Shown one piece after another: positions 48,247-62,072 of a stretch of 64,000 bases of DNA. The position numbers and the translations under genes are program-made. This stretch comes from Caprimulgus europaeus (Eukaryota; Chordata; Aves; Caprimulgiformes; Caprimulgidae). The notes beneath the pieces were generated by a model that made no database searches, was not told the DNA's origin, and saw nothing but the letters and a program-made list of their open reading frames with translations. Every line of letters starts with the position of its first letter. Position 1 is the first letter of the stretch. The DNA is taken from assembly GCA_907165065.1 (NCBI GenBank), contig OU015539.1, positions 12,546,816 through 12,610,815 on the forward strand, written 5' to 3'.

Positions 48247-51200
48247 ATGCAAAAGGACAGTAGACTTGTTAGATTAAATCTTCTAGGTTTGGTCTCTGTT
48301 ACATGGACTAAAGGGATATGCATTCACTTTCAGTTTTAGCCACTAACTTAGTACATAAACTTGAATAAGTCTTTTTCTGTGTTTCCACACTCCATCTGTA
48401 AGTACCACATAACACATTCTTCTGTCATGCTATGTCTAGCTAATCTGTTTAAACTTAGGGATGTCAGTGTCGGCTGGGGGTTGGTTTTGTTGTGTATTTC
48501 TGCCAGACTTGGCTCATTAGATTGTCTGTTTGGGATTGCCCAAGTAGTGTCATAGTATGTTGAATTTTGATATCTGAACATACAGCTCAGTCTGGTAGTC
48601 TGCTTTATACTGTATTTGAGCCTCTTTTCACTTGGCTGTAGCAACTGCACACTGGGAAGTGGGTGGACACATTTATATGATACAAGAGCTGCGTCTGATA
48701 TGCCAATTAACTGAAACAGTTTTAGAACTAGTCTTAAAAATCAATTATGAGTTTTCTTCTGGGCAAACTCATAGTCCTTTGGTTAAAGGACATAAAAATC
48801 CCAAGTTCTCTAGCCAAGTGTAAAGTGCCAAGCATACCTGAAGCAAACTGATAACAGCAGAATAGGCTATCTTTAAGAAACAAAGAGGTCAGGATAAGCA
48901 TGCTCTTAAAAATAATAATAAAAGTCAGTGCCTTCCTTTCTAATGGAACTTCTGATCTTCTAGGAGTCGGTATCTCCTGAATATAAGTGTTAAAGATAGC
49001 CTTCATCCTTTTGTATTTGAGCATTTGGGGTTACGCTTTAGAGGATCTGGCAACTTATACTGATGGTGGTAAGAGTGGATTTGAATGTCTAATTAAGAAG
49101 AGGAATATGCCTACTAAATATTTAAGTACTGCAACTGGGAGTAAGGATTAGGATTAAGAGATCTTGGAGCTGCAGCACATGGGCTCATTACTCACTTCAG
49201 CAATGCCTGAACATGAATGTATGGATAGCAAGATTCAAATAACTAACATTTTGGGTAGCCTGAACTGCTACTCTTTGCAAAAGCTTCGGCCAAGTTTTGA
49301 GAATGGAATTTGTGTTTGCTAGAGAAGGATCACAGAGCTGAATTAGTGCAGTAGTTTGAAGGATTCTGTGATGTAAATTGAGGCCTTGATGTCAACAGGT
49401 ATGCATGTCTGATTCTTAATTATTATGCAGTGGTGAATTCCTAGTTTAACATTGAGAGGGGGGAAATTAGGTTAGAGAGAGTCAGGGATGTAGAGGTGCC
49501 TATTGGTGAATATTTGAAAGCAAACTGAGGTAGTTGCATTAACTGATGTAAATTTTCTCCTTACTTTTTAAAATGCTAGAGCATGTAATTTTTTTAGTTG
49601 AGCATGGTATTGGAGCTCAGCAAGATTGTGACCACTGTGCATGTATTGTTGATTACTTCAGCAGCATCCAGAGTCATAAGGTGTGAGTGGTTATCAATTG
49701 ATATGAAAATCCATTTCTTAAATTGCAGATGTCATGGAGTTCCCAGTCTTTAGGGAGGCCTAGGGTTAAGGGAGAAAAGTCTGTAGAAGCAAAAGTCATT
49801 CTTGTAGTTTGGCAGTTGTGGTCAAGAACACTGCCTTTTTCCTCTTTGGGTTATGGTGAATGGCAACTTCTGTATTGCAGACTAGGGCTAAAGTTAAACA
49901 AACTCAGGGTTACAAAGCACAGCCTGTTGTTGGTTTCAGGCCATAGCACGCGCACAAGCTCGGAGTAGGTAACGGGAGTTCTGTACAGAATTAATTCCCT
50001 GGGGAAATGCTAAGGTTGATGATGAGGTTAGAGTTAGCCTTCTGAAACCTAAGTGTCTTCCATTTGTAACTAGTTGAATTTTGGAAGTTGCTGTGAGGTA
50101 AGTGATACCCTGTATTACCTGTTTATTTTTCAGGCATTTGTGGGTGCCTATTTTGTATTCAAGTAACATCTTTCAGTTAGGATTCTGTTAAGGATTATAG
50201 AGATGGCATTATTTTTATATTTTTTTTCCTAGTCCAGCATTAATAGATATAAATATTTCATTTTTAATTAGGGGGAGCATTTGGTTGGATAGGTGCTAAC
50301 ACCACAAGCTGTGTGTGATGCAGTGGTGCATATACTTCTTCCTGATGGAGTTTGGCTCTGCCACTTCTGTCTACCATGTGAGAGTTCTAAGTATTATAAG
50401 GCAGGAATATGTTCTCTTCCCATGAAATAATTAAATATTCATTGAATTGAAAAGGTAAACAAGAAGGAACTTTATGATCCAGTGGTTGGGATATTAGTGT
50501 GGAGACAGGTGGATGCATCTCTACCTGCTGCTTCCATAATATTTAACGTAAAATACTCAGATATTTTGAGGAGCAGGAACTAGGACCCTGTACTTCCTCT
50601 GCCTTCCAGTATTATCTTCCTAAGCAGCAGATCACGGAGTGTTCTTTTTTTTGCCTATAATTTCATACAAACTGGAAATAAGAAATTGAAGTAATCACAT
50701 CAGGTAAACTGTATCTTCATTGTTTGAAAAATATCCTGTGATCTGGACTGAGATCATATCCTCTGAGATAGGGAAGTAATTATTAGCCTTAGAAACCCTA
50801 GGTCTCATACATTCTGAGGAAGTATTCCTGGCACAGTTTTGTTCAGGTACAGACAGTTAATAGTATATGTCTGTGTTTTGGTAAAGTTTAAGTAGGCTCT
50901 AAGAGTGCCCACCACAACAGAGCCTACAGACAGAATAATTAGAGGATTATCTACTTTGTGAATTCTTGTAGACATGTTAGACTGTTGATTGCTACCACAG
51001 TGTTGGCAGTTGTTAACGTGATCAGTAGCAGACTTTTTTAGAGCCTTTGTGCTAGAATTAAAGGGACCTTTGACCCTGCAGAGACCGGGCAGCAGTTAAC
51101 AGGAATTGAATTGTGTGGTTTAAGCTCTGAGGCAGCAGCTAGATAGACAGGTTTTTTTTGTTGGGTTTTTTTTTTTTTTAATCTAACATCCTCCATTCCC

Positions 51201-52086
51201 TACCCCCTTAATATCTGTATAGGATAAGTCTAGTCCTGGATTATGCTGATGTTTCAAACTGTTTCAGAGTTTGTTTCTTAAAAGAAAAAAACCCCAAACA
51301 ATAAAAAGTTAGAACCACAATTTGTCTTAGATTTACTGGGGGAAAAAAAATAATGTTTGTTTGTTCTTAAAAAAGCAAACATAAATAGACATAACTAAGT
51401 AATTGTCATATGTTTTTGTGTTAAAGCTATTTTAGCCTCCAGGGTATTTAACAAACATGCTTATAATAAAACCAGGAAATTTGAGACAGCTGACACATGT
51501 TATTTAGGGAATGCCAGTAAAGAACCCCAGTATAAAAATTTCTAGCTTTTATCCAGTTGAGGTAATTATGGAGGTGTCTTGCAACTGTGAATACACATTG
51601 AAGAGATGAGCCAAACAAATCAGCAAACAAGTTAAAAAGGCACAGCAAGGAGACACACCAAACCTGTTCCCTTCATTTCTACCTAAGTTTCTGGACATTT
51701 GTTTGATGTGTTGAATAAGAAATATATTTTCTACTTCCCATACTGATTAAATGCACATGTAATAAAGATAGTTCTAGTGCCTCATGCACATCTATTATAT
51801 CATTTGGCATGCTATCAATGGAAGAAGAAAATATCAAATGACTGAAATAATTATGCTTCAGTATTACAAGGCAGAATATATATGCTCATGGCAGGGCATA
51901 TTCTCTATTTGGAGAACAGAGAAGTATTTGAATTAAATTCTTGATGTTGAGATGTTTCTGAAAAAAGGATATTCTGAAACAGAAAAAGCATCTCCTGACC
52001 TATTCAAAGTCAGAGACTGCAATTTGGCATCTGGTAGTAAACCTAAATGATGTCCTGGTCTTAAACTCTATAATAATAAATTTAAA

Positions 52087-52703
52087 TGTATTCTGGTTTT
52101 GCTAGGATAGAGTTGATTTTTTTTTCTTAGTAGTTAGAATAGCTGTGTTTTAGGTTCAGTATAGAATTTGTTATGAGAAGAATGTTGATAAGGTACTAAT
52201 GTTATTAGTTGCTGCTGTAGCTCAAGGCTGTCGCGTTTGGCTGGTTCACAGCTGCGTTAGGACTGGGAGGGAGGAGCCAGTGAATAGCAAAACCCAAAAC
52301 TGGCATTGGGATGTGCCAGTGAGATATTCCAGATCGTATCCCGTCATGTTCAGTATGTTAACTAGGGCTGACTGGAAATTGGTGGTAGTCTCTCAGGGAT
52401 TGCTTGGGCTCACTATTCTGGGGTTTTGGTTTTGGGACTCTCTCTGCTCTGGGATCACTGTCTGGGGCAGGCTGGGCATCAGTTGGCAGGTAGTGAGCCA
52501 TTGCACTGTGCATTGCTCATTTGCATATTCTGTTATTACTGTTGTTGTTATTGTATTTTAATTAGTAAATAGTTTTTATCTGAACCCGTGAGTCTCCTTG
52601 CCCCTTTTCTTTACAATTCTCTCCCCTACTCCCTGGTGGGCGGGGGGGAGAGTGAGAGAGCAGGCTGTGTTTGGCTGCAAACCAAAAGGGTGAAACCACC
52701 ACA
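52087..52703 (+). mobile_element. Second, older solo ERVL-type LTR
   Basis: It shares its plan with the LTR at 14427-14997. It has 'gttttgctaggatagagttg', a promoter-region block 'cgtcatgttcagtatgttaactaggg' aligned with 'catgctcagtatataaaactgggg', the R/U5 block 'tttttatctgaacccgtgagt', and an end with 'gtgggcgggggggagagtgag' then 'gtgaaaccaccaca'. The TATA box is mutated and the body is more diverged, so it is older or from a different subfamily. No internal retroviral sequence flanks it. The open frame at 52199-52561 lies entirely inside it and is not a gene. Confidence 0.78.
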
Positions 52704-53689
52704 ATATGTATAGAATCCTCTTGTCTTCAACACAAAAATGGAATGGTAATGGTTAAATGGGGCTGAAGTTTAGTATTAACAAAAATATCTAGTTTATGCA
52801 TTAATCTGAATCAAGATTTCTCAAATGTAATTTAAAAATATTTTCATACCTATCAGGACTTACATTTTCTAGATTTCTGTAAAGATATAGAACTCTGATA
52901 AGTTAATGTTGTTTACCTTCAGAAGTTGAAAATATATTCCTTTCTCAGGAAGTGTCCATCTAAGAAATAAAAGATCAAGTATTTTATATGTTATAACATG
53001 CAGGCAAATTCTCCAAAGAAACTCTGCAAAATGTTGTTTGTTTATGGTGCTGGGTTTTTTTTTAAGCAAATATATTTATGGTATGGAGATGGTGAAGGTT
53101 TTGCTCACAGATTTGTATTTTTTAAAAAGAACTTTTTCTGACTGTCAATATTGTGCATTGCAGATTGTGAAAATCAAAAGATCTGATTTTCCAGAGCGAT
53201 TCAATTGACATTTCCTTTCCACACTCTAGACTTCCAAAATGTTAAGAGTATTGATTAAACATCTGGTATTTTGGTAGGTTTCCCATATCTTTAAAAGAAC
53301 AGCTCTCAAATGGTTTGGAGACTCCAAAGGCTCAAAAGAGGAGCGTGCTGTTTCTCATTTTAGTGTAATTGAACAGATTTTTCTAGGGGAGAAAAACTTA
53401 CAAAAAGTTTTTTATATGTTATGTTCTATAGATGTATATATATAAATGAAATAAATACTCCAAGTGGCATCTCTTTTTCGTTTTAGATTGCTATCCTTAT
53501 ACTAATTTGCTATGACTAAAAGGGAAGAGTTGTCATCTATTTGAAGAAATGGCAACAATAATTAAAAATATGTCCATAGTTTGCTGTCATTATCTAAGAA
53601 GTCCCTTAATACATTACTTTAACGGCTCTGTAACTGTTCCTCTGTCTCTAAGCATGACCAATATCAGACACCTACAAAAATTTTAAGCA

Positions 53690-54009
53690 GCACCACTGCA
53701 GAGTCATCCTTTCATTGTTCTATCCTCCCATCTTGCAGCAGTCAGTGGTACAGGAGTGCCCTGAGCCAGAAGTACTGCCTGACTTATTAATGGAATTATA
53801 CTCCATCAACTTGTCTAATCTGTTTTTGTGTTTGTTTATCCTTTTGACCTCCAGAATGTCTGGTGGCAGTGAGCTTCACAGTACAATTATGTACTGTGTG
53901 GAAATGCATTCTGACTTAATTTAAATCTACTACCTGGTTATTTTCTGGGGTGTTCCTTCGTTCTTATATTTTGTGAAATAGAAAATATTTGTTTCCTCTT
54001 CACTTTGCG
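53690..54009 (-). mobile_element. Ancient CR1-type LINE fragment
   Basis: The + strand carries 'caacttgtctaatctgtttt', 'cctccagaatgtctggtggcagtgagcttcacag', 'tactgtgtggaaatgcattctgac', 'aaatctactacctggttatt' and 'gttccttcgttcttatattttgtgaaatag'. This is the reverse complement of the widely recognised old amniote CR1/L3-type 3' region, in the right order. It ends abruptly at a C-run exactly where 'cactttctccaca' would be expected. It has no coding capacity. Confidence 0.7.
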
Positions 54010-54035
54010 CCCCCCCCCCCCCCCCCCCCCCCCCC
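54010..54035. repeat. Run of 26 C
   Basis: Twenty-six uninterrupted C interrupt the ancient CR1 fragment. The complementary G26 can form G-quadruplexes. Pure C-runs of this length are unusual, and their exact length is hard to sequence. Confidence 0.9.
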
Positions 54036-55004
54036 GAAGATAGGTTTCTTGCTTATATATATTGCAAATTTACATGAATTAAAAATACAATATAATACAC
54101 AAAATGTGTAAACAAATAAAAATTCTCTGGAATTCTGTGCAATTAGTGGACTGAATTCTGCTACTATTGCAGTTAAATTATTTTTTCAGATAAAAATGAC
54201 ATGTTTCAGGTTGGCTTCAGTGAGGCCAGATCTCACTCTGGGAAATATATAAAACATTTCAGTTTCTACCATTGCAGATTAATTGAGTAAAACTTGGGGA
54301 ATATTTAAGTTTCTGATGTGCTACTGCAGCTTCCTTGTCATCGCTCAGATTTATCTGTTGTATCTCATGGTTTGCACTGTAGATACTTGTTTGAATTAGA
54401 TGCTACAATGTAAGCATGGATCCTCAGAGAAGGAAAAAAAGAATTTTCTATTTGATTTTATTGTGAAAAGAGAAGGGTTCTCATCAAAATAAAAAACTTC
54501 AGTTTTTAGATCATGCTCTAATAAATTCTAAGCTTATTATCAGTGTCTTATGTTCTCAGGAGGGGAGGTGAAAGATTTCCCCCTGTAAAAATTCCCTCTC
54601 CCCTTGAATGTTTAGCATTTACTTAGCATGCTTTCTCAGCTGTTAAATGTGTAACTTTATTTATGGATGAAAGCCACCATGAGGGATGAATGAATTTCAA
54701 AACTGATACATCTCATATGTGTAAGTGCCAAGTCTGAATTTTTAACTCAAGATTAATTTCTCAACAAACCTTTAACCACTCAGCTGTCAGCTAGCCGATT
54801 CCTGTTGTACAGGTCAGGAAGCAGTAAAAGGACAGGTCAGATACATCAGCTGTGGTGCTTCAGATACAAGCTTGTCTCTCTCTTCTTTTTGTCCAGTAGA
54901 GCTGAATAGCCAGTAACAGAAGCAGCTTTTGAGATGGGCAATGAAACTCACACTGAGACTTAGTTACTCAGTAGGATTTTTTTTTTTTTTCACTGTCTTC
55001 CCAG

Positions 55005-55055
55005 GTCAACACTGAAATGTGAGACAGGGAGCGAGCAGAAGCTTGAAGAAATCTG
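55005..55055 (+). other. Candidate 51-nt internal exon (low confidence)
   Basis: One of the best splice environments in the window: a 16-T polypyrimidine tract followed by cactgtcttcccag, then 51 nt ending ATCTG|GTAAGA. One frame is open, with one carried base, STLKCETGSEQKLEEI, and two leftover bases. It does not join in phase directly to 47090-47182. I recognise no family. Confidence 0.22.
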
Positions 55056-58000
55056 GTAAGAAGGCGGCACTTGTTATATTACTAAGGATCTCAGTGTTGT
55101 TTTGAAACGGAAATATCTGTTTTGCCAGTATGTATAATAAGAAAAGCCAAAGTAAATATTTTTTTATTTTCTCCTGATGAAAATACATCTTTTGGATTTT
55201 ACACCTTGAATTTCATCTCATAGTGCATATATTTTTAAACTTATATTTATACAATTATAATATTGTATACCAGTACCATTGTAACTGTTTAATATATGAA
55301 ATGTAGTTGCAGCTGCAGTGGCAATATTAACCCATGGATAAAGGTATCTTGCGGGGTTCATGGAGAATGGATGATCTAAGGCACAAAAAGTATTCCCAGA
55401 CAGGCAAATGTGTCTTTTAAAACTCTGGGTGTGTGTTCCTTATTTGTTACAATTTTACATGATTTTCAGTTCTGCTGAGAGAAAGAGAATCAGAGTTTTT
55501 ATCAGTAGGAGCACGCATTTACCTTATGTTCTAATGTGGCTATGCATATTTCTGGAATGCTGCATATAGGTCACTGCAAAGTTCAAGGGTAACCTGCAGC
55601 TAAAACCAACAGGAAATCCAAGTTTGAAACATTTTGAAGACATTGGCAAAATGTTGGTAATTTATGCAAGATAAAATAGGCATATATTTTAAAGAAGGAT
55701 AAATTGTTTCTGACAGAATTTAGCAGTGATAGCACTGCTGAAATTGCTTGGGTGATGTGATCATTTCAGATTTTTCCAGGGCTGATTCCAAAGCTTCCCC
55801 CCGCCCCCCTCATTGTCTCTAAGGATTTTGCAATTGAGTTCTTATTGAAAAGAGACTGAAAGCAGGAGATCTGGGATAGCAAAGAACTTCCATTGGAGTT
55901 TTGATTTTTGCCTGCTTAATTCCAATTTCTTTGTCTCTTCTAGATCCTGAATTCTGGAAAAGGTAAGAGAAAACTACCATGATTCAGGTTAATAAAGAAA
56001 GTGAGAGTGGTTAAGCCAGTTAAGAGAAATGTGGATTATTATTGCTACCAGTGGACTATTGTCTTGTTCTTTCAATTTCACTCCGAGAACTAAATAGATC
56101 CTTCAAAATCTGGCTTGCTACCAAAGACACAATCAAACATCTGTGCACCAGATGCATGGAGCATTATATCCAGCTGTGTTACTGCAGCTACATCTGCAGA
56201 ACACTGCATATGTCAACTGCCATGGCCAGCAGGCTTTGGGAATTAAAACTTGCAGCAGAACTAAAAGAAGTGGGTATTTTACTTTCAGCTCTTTTATGTT
56301 TTCTTTTACCTCTCTATATTTCTTTACTGAGTTGCTTGTGAGTTTGAATTAATGGAGTATGTTAGCTGAGGAAAACTGAGGAGAGTATTTCTTCCAGAGG
56401 CCACTAGAGTAAACTTCCAGAAGAATTTGAGAATTCCTGTTTGACTTGCTGAAGCAATGACTTTAAAACAGCGGGATATACTGTAGGTTTCCCTACCAAA
56501 TACTCAGAAGCACATTCAGATTGTCTTGCCACATGAAATGCAGAGCTCTGTCATTTGTTGCAAGATTTATTTATATAAATAAATATATATTTGCTTTCTT
56601 TCCTTTTTCATATCCCTCAGGAATCTGTTGCAATTGTCATAAAAGCATGGAAAAAAAAAATTGAATCTGTAGATCTTTGATTTCTCCTTCCTAACAGTGT
56701 AACTCTGCCTTGATAGTGAAAGCATTAACAAGTTAGCAAAAGGAAATGAAAACCTTTTTTTTTTTTTTTGCTAAAAAAGTAGCAGAAGCAGCACTTGGTG
56801 GATGTAGATTAATAACACTGCCGCTACTCTTCTGCGCTGGCAGTATTCTTCGCGGTTTTTAGGCAGGTCTTTTGAATTTATATGTATAATTCTCACAAAC
56901 AAAAGTGCTAATACATACTACTGAATACATCAACCATTTTTCATACTGGTATGTTTGCATGTCTAGACTTAGTTGGTGTATTTTTAATTTAAAATGTCTC
57001 TTATATTTTTAAAGGGTAGAGCTATGTCAACAATTCCTAATTTAGATATTTTTTTTTTTTTTCCACAAGAAAGAAGTGCTGCAGTAGCACCATTAGAAAA
57101 GTTATTGATTTACTTTTTCAGTTTTGTCTTGCTGAATCATTCTATTCAAAGTTCTTTATCTTCAGTAAATATTTATGTTTGATCAACTATGTTCAAGCTT
57201 GTTATGTAATTGAACATAATAATACATCTTCAAAATTTTACCAAATGCAAATTTATATTACTTTTGCAAATTCAAAAGAATTTTTACTTAGGGAATCATT
57301 TTATACATTAGAGAAAACACATTCAAACAGATTAAATGGAGACTGTCAAAAACAATGCCACCATGGTATGAAAAATTTGCAAGGAAAAATTAATACGAAA
57401 CCAAAATGTTTCACTTTATGAATGTCTACTAGCATCAGATCATTTATATAGCAGCAAATACTAATTATTGACTACATCTCACATAAAATTCCCTTTAGGT
57501 TTGATTCTGTGTTCTCTCTGTTTATTTTTTTAACCTTTTTCCTCTCTGTATTCTGCTTTTCCAGTAGTAATAGCTGGATTTTAAACACATCTTGCCCTGC
57601 ATATTTGCCTTTTCTGACAGTGTCAAGAGCAGAACAGTGTTGTGGTAGCGGGAGATATAAACAAGAAAAAGTACATTTATTTTCTCTAACAAATTATAGG
57701 CAGTGTTATTTAGGCTCTGAACCTTTAGTTTGTATCCAGATAATGTTTCCATTCCAGGCCTTTTAATAGCAATTATTTAACCTTAGAAGAAATGTTTCTC
57801 TAACTTGCTGGACACTGTCTCTCTAAAAATGGGGGTTCCACTATGCTACTAAGTAAGCTGTTAGTTGCTTTTCTGATGGTTTGTACACTAACCTATTTGG
57901 AACCAGAATAGAAGATACAAATTGTGATTCACAGCATGGATCTGCTGATGTGTTTAAAGTGATTCATATTTTAAGTAGATTGCAGAATCCACTCCATTAA

Positions 58001-61000
58001 TATGATCTAGAATAAAATGAAATTGTTGTGTGATATTCTTGGTTAAGTGGTATGAAGTTGTTAAAGTAACTTAATTTAAGGGAGAAGAGGAGCTGATACT
58101 GTTAGTCATAGTATTAGGATGTCTCCAATTGTTTTACAGTAGTGAAAAGTTACTTTTCATATTTTACTTTTAAATGATACTCAAGAAACAAAATACTCCG
58201 CTGGTTAAAACATACTCCACATCTTATGCAAAACACAACTGAGATAAAAATACTCTAGTCAGAATATGGGAGAACAGGATGTTATTCCAAGGTTACAGTG
58301 TTCTTACCTATGCACTTCCAGAATATTTCTGTATTGCTTTAAAATTGTATCACTGTATTGTTGAAGTCAGCCATATTGGTCACTGTTGCCTTTTGTTTGG
58401 GTGTGAGGTTTTTTCTCCTCTTTTCATTGCCTTTGACTTCTTCTGCAAGGAAAAGATAGTAGAATTGTGTGAAAGTTTCCCTTTATTGCTGACAAATGGT
58501 GTTCCTTTGATATGACAGGTGTCTGGGACCTGTGCACTACCATGCTCTAAGTAAAAACATACTCATAAAACTCTGGAATTAATTTCCACTATTAGAAGTG
58601 AAAGAGTGCTCAAGATAGTTACTACTGAAAGAATAGGTGGGCAGATTTGAATAAACAGAGGAAAAAAAGGATGAGATGGAAGGTTACAAAAAATAAGTAA
58701 TATCAAAGTCCTGATGTTCTGAAAAGGAAAGTAGTATCTTTCCAGAAAATGTAGAAAAGCACTTGGAATGTCAGTAGTACTGACAGCTGCAGTAAATATT
58801 TGAGATCATAAGGAGCATTAACAGTGCTGGGTACAGTTGGACAGATATGGAAAACAAAATAGTATAAGAAGCTCTTTTCATGGATGGTGAAGTAGATACA
58901 AGAAAGCCTGAAACAGTTCAGAGGCAGTTGTAATTGTAGTATTATTGTTTTCTATTCTATATTAAAAATTATTCTCACCTAATGCTTTGAAAAAAGTTCT
59001 TATTCAGAACTTTGATTTAATATTTATTTGAAGACTTCAAATAGATGTTAGTTATTTTTGTGTGTAACTCTAGTTACTATAATAAATAAAAAGTACCATG
59101 GAAGCAAAACTGTACTCCTGTAAATAACTGTGATTAATTAATGTTAAAATAGTCAGGAATGATAAATCTTAAGATCTGTGATTTACTTTTAGTACAGCCT
59201 TGCCTGGATTTTTAGGTTGGTGATGTTTAGAACTATTGTGATTTCATCAAATAGGTCACCCAGAACTATATTGATAGGCAAAGATGAATATGAAAACTGT
59301 CTTCAAGTCTTTGGGCACTGTTCCTGGAGTATTTATGATAAGCTAGCCTGCTCTTAATATTTTTCTTAATTCTGTTCTTAGATGTTAACAGGAAAATTTG
59401 AACCCGTTTAGAAAGAGAGGTAAAATTTTAATTAAAATTATCATATTTAGTGATGAGCTAAATAGGAAGAGAACAGGCTCTCATATCTGTAATACCATGG
59501 AGGACACATAAAGTGCATGTCAAGCCAGTTAGGCGAGCAATCAGTACATGTGTAGGTCCAGCTTTGTTCCTTTCACTGTTCACAGAACTTGTCTCTAGAC
59601 ATGATGCTGAGTCCTCCTGACACGGATTACTTATTTTTCTGGCTTCTATTGTTTTACATAGATGTAAAATGAATTCCTGGAAGATCCCTCTTTTCATCAC
59701 TTTTTGCTGTAGAAGTAGAGTTTTATTCTCACCCCTGTTGAAACCGAGCAGTGATGTACACTTTGTAGAAATACTTAAGAGCTGCTAAAACTATTAATTG
59801 ATAGATGATGTGCTAACTAGTTTCCTACAAGGAATTGTTATGAACGCTACTGTGATCTTACACTGAGAGAGAAGGAGGGGGTTTAGGAAAGCATCATTAA
59901 CTTCCTTGCTGAACAATTGCTACAATCTCCAGGGTATTTGTTTGCATTTTTATGGAGCAGCTCTGTCTGGCCACCTAGAACAGGTGTAGCTCCTTTTTTT
60001 CCCTCTTTACCTACTTTCCTTTTGGAACTCTGTTTTAAACTACCAAGCTATTTTTCACACTTCCTTGGAAGATTCTAAAACAATGATCTTCCTAAGTCAC
60101 TGCCCTCTCACAACATGGCTAATGGCCATAGTGGTAAAATTTTCTAGTCTAAAGAACTTAGAGTCTAAATATTTTTCAGAATTTTATAACAGTTTTGAAT
60201 TATCTAGTGTATAAATGCTACCATTTGAATAGTAAAGTCCAGGACACGCTTCTTTTGAAGGGAGGTACAAAGAAGTATCTAAAAGTCGTAAGAAGAGATC
60301 TCACCTAGAAGATTTCCATTAAGATATTACAACAATTTTGCTGTGAGTTTATGTGATAGGGAATTTTCACCCAAGAATCTTACTTAGGTATTTCATAAAA
60401 AATAGTATTAATTGTTGTTTAGGAAGTTAACTTGTAGTACTGTAGTAAATTCTCTGTTTTCTGTGTCCGTGGATATTCTGTGCTGAGTTTTCTTCTCCCT
60501 CAGATTTACACTCATCTTAATCAACTTGTCAAGACTGGAGGGTGATTCTTGGTGTTACACCTAATTTTCATTCTTCCTGTTCACATTGAAATATCCATGT
60601 CTAAGGAAGGAGTCATAAATCTGATATGTTGACAGAATTTTTTTTCAGAGCTAGAAAATATCTAGCTCATCTTAATTCAAAACTTTGTAATAACTCCTTG
60701 TTTTTCAAAATTAGGACTGGTACACCATCGTAATTTACCTATTATTTTTTCTAGTAGAATAGCTAAAAGGGGCTGTGCTAGCTTCAGGTGTGAAGGTATG
60801 GAGTTTGAAACCAAAGATCATGGAGACCTTCTGGTGCTTGCATTTTCTGATCCTTTGCTTTCTTGAGGCCTTTTGTGACCATATCTTTTCCTTTTTTTAA
60901 ATGATAGTAAGTTTTATGATGTTTCCATTTTCTTTTGCAAGGTATGTTTCATATGACTGAGCGCAGAACTTATTTATCACTTGTAGAGGTGGTCATAGTC

Positions 61001-61117
61001 TACATCTTCCAAAATAAAACCTATCTTATCCTACAATCATGTATTTCTCATTATTGCACTTTTCCAACTGTAGAACTATTAGTCAGGCCACTAAGTAATG
61101 AATAATGCTTCTCTCCC

Positions 61118-61137
61118 TTTTTTTTTTTTTTTTTTTT
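61118..61137. repeat. Run of 20 T
   Basis: A plain T homopolymer. It accounts for the poly-Lys stretch of the minus-strand open frame at 61051-61308. Confidence 0.9.
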
Positions 61138-62072
61138 GACTTGTAACTTGTTCACAGTATCATGAACATGTTTCATTTCATTTTCTCCCTTTCCTGTTCT
61201 GGTGATCTCGAGTCCTGCAAACGTAATAAATAAAGATATATTCTGTGCATTACATGCCAGTGTCAAAGGACAGCATAAGCGACACATGGTGTTACTAGTA
61301 TAAGTCATTCAGCTACAGTACACACAATTGAATATAGTGGGATTATGCAAGTAGTTCAAGCCAGCTGTGTTCTTTCTGAACTGTTTTTAAAGGTGGTCAA
61401 TCTGCCACACTTTTTAAAAGAGGTGGTTTTTCATATTAAGCAGCTTTCTTTTCTAACAGTCTGTATACCATGTTTTATATAGTAACTGTTAGAGGTCACT
61501 TACCACAGAAGTTCTTTGTGTTTAATACGTCAGTGTCATCCTGCTGTAAGCATAGGAGTTCTATTTTAAATTGTGGTACATGTTTCTCCTTGTCTTTGCT
61601 GCCTTTAGTTTAGACTATGCCATAGCACTGTGGTCTGCTATGATTAACATCATGCCCTTGTAATCCAATGTTCTTGCTATATGTATGATATTTTCCTTTA
61701 ACACGTATCATAGAAGGGCAAGTTCTACTTTGTAGAGAACATCACTTTTTCAGAACTGGAAAAATTAATTTATTTGGTCAAAAGTTCCACGTTCTTTGAT
61801 CAAGGGCAGATAACTTCTCAGCATTTGAATCTTTTTGTCACAAAGATTTCAGGTCATGGATCACTGTTATGCTTTGTTCTATTTTATTTATGTATTAAGT
61901 TTTATTCTGCTTTTCTTAAAAATTAACAGACAATAAATAAAATATTAAATATAATAGCAATAAAGATTAAACTCAGCGTATTCTGTCATTTTAAAGCAGT
62001 TGCAGATTGTTCCCTTGCAGCCTAGCAGAGACTAAATGTAATTGCTCTGTAATGAAAGCTAGACACACTTAC

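Larger units (their letters stand above)
43882..52086. other. Stretch without a recognised gene
   Basis: AT-rich sequence with an A/C-rich tract (44121-44212), a 45-bp CR1 tip (48202-48246) and one exon-like interval (47090-47182). The 150-codon minus-strand open frame at 44119-44571 has no recognisable domain, and its end is low-complexity. Confidence 0.5.

Noticed and set aside
52199-52561. 120-codon + strand open frame
   Set aside because: It lies wholly inside an ERVL LTR, which is non-coding.
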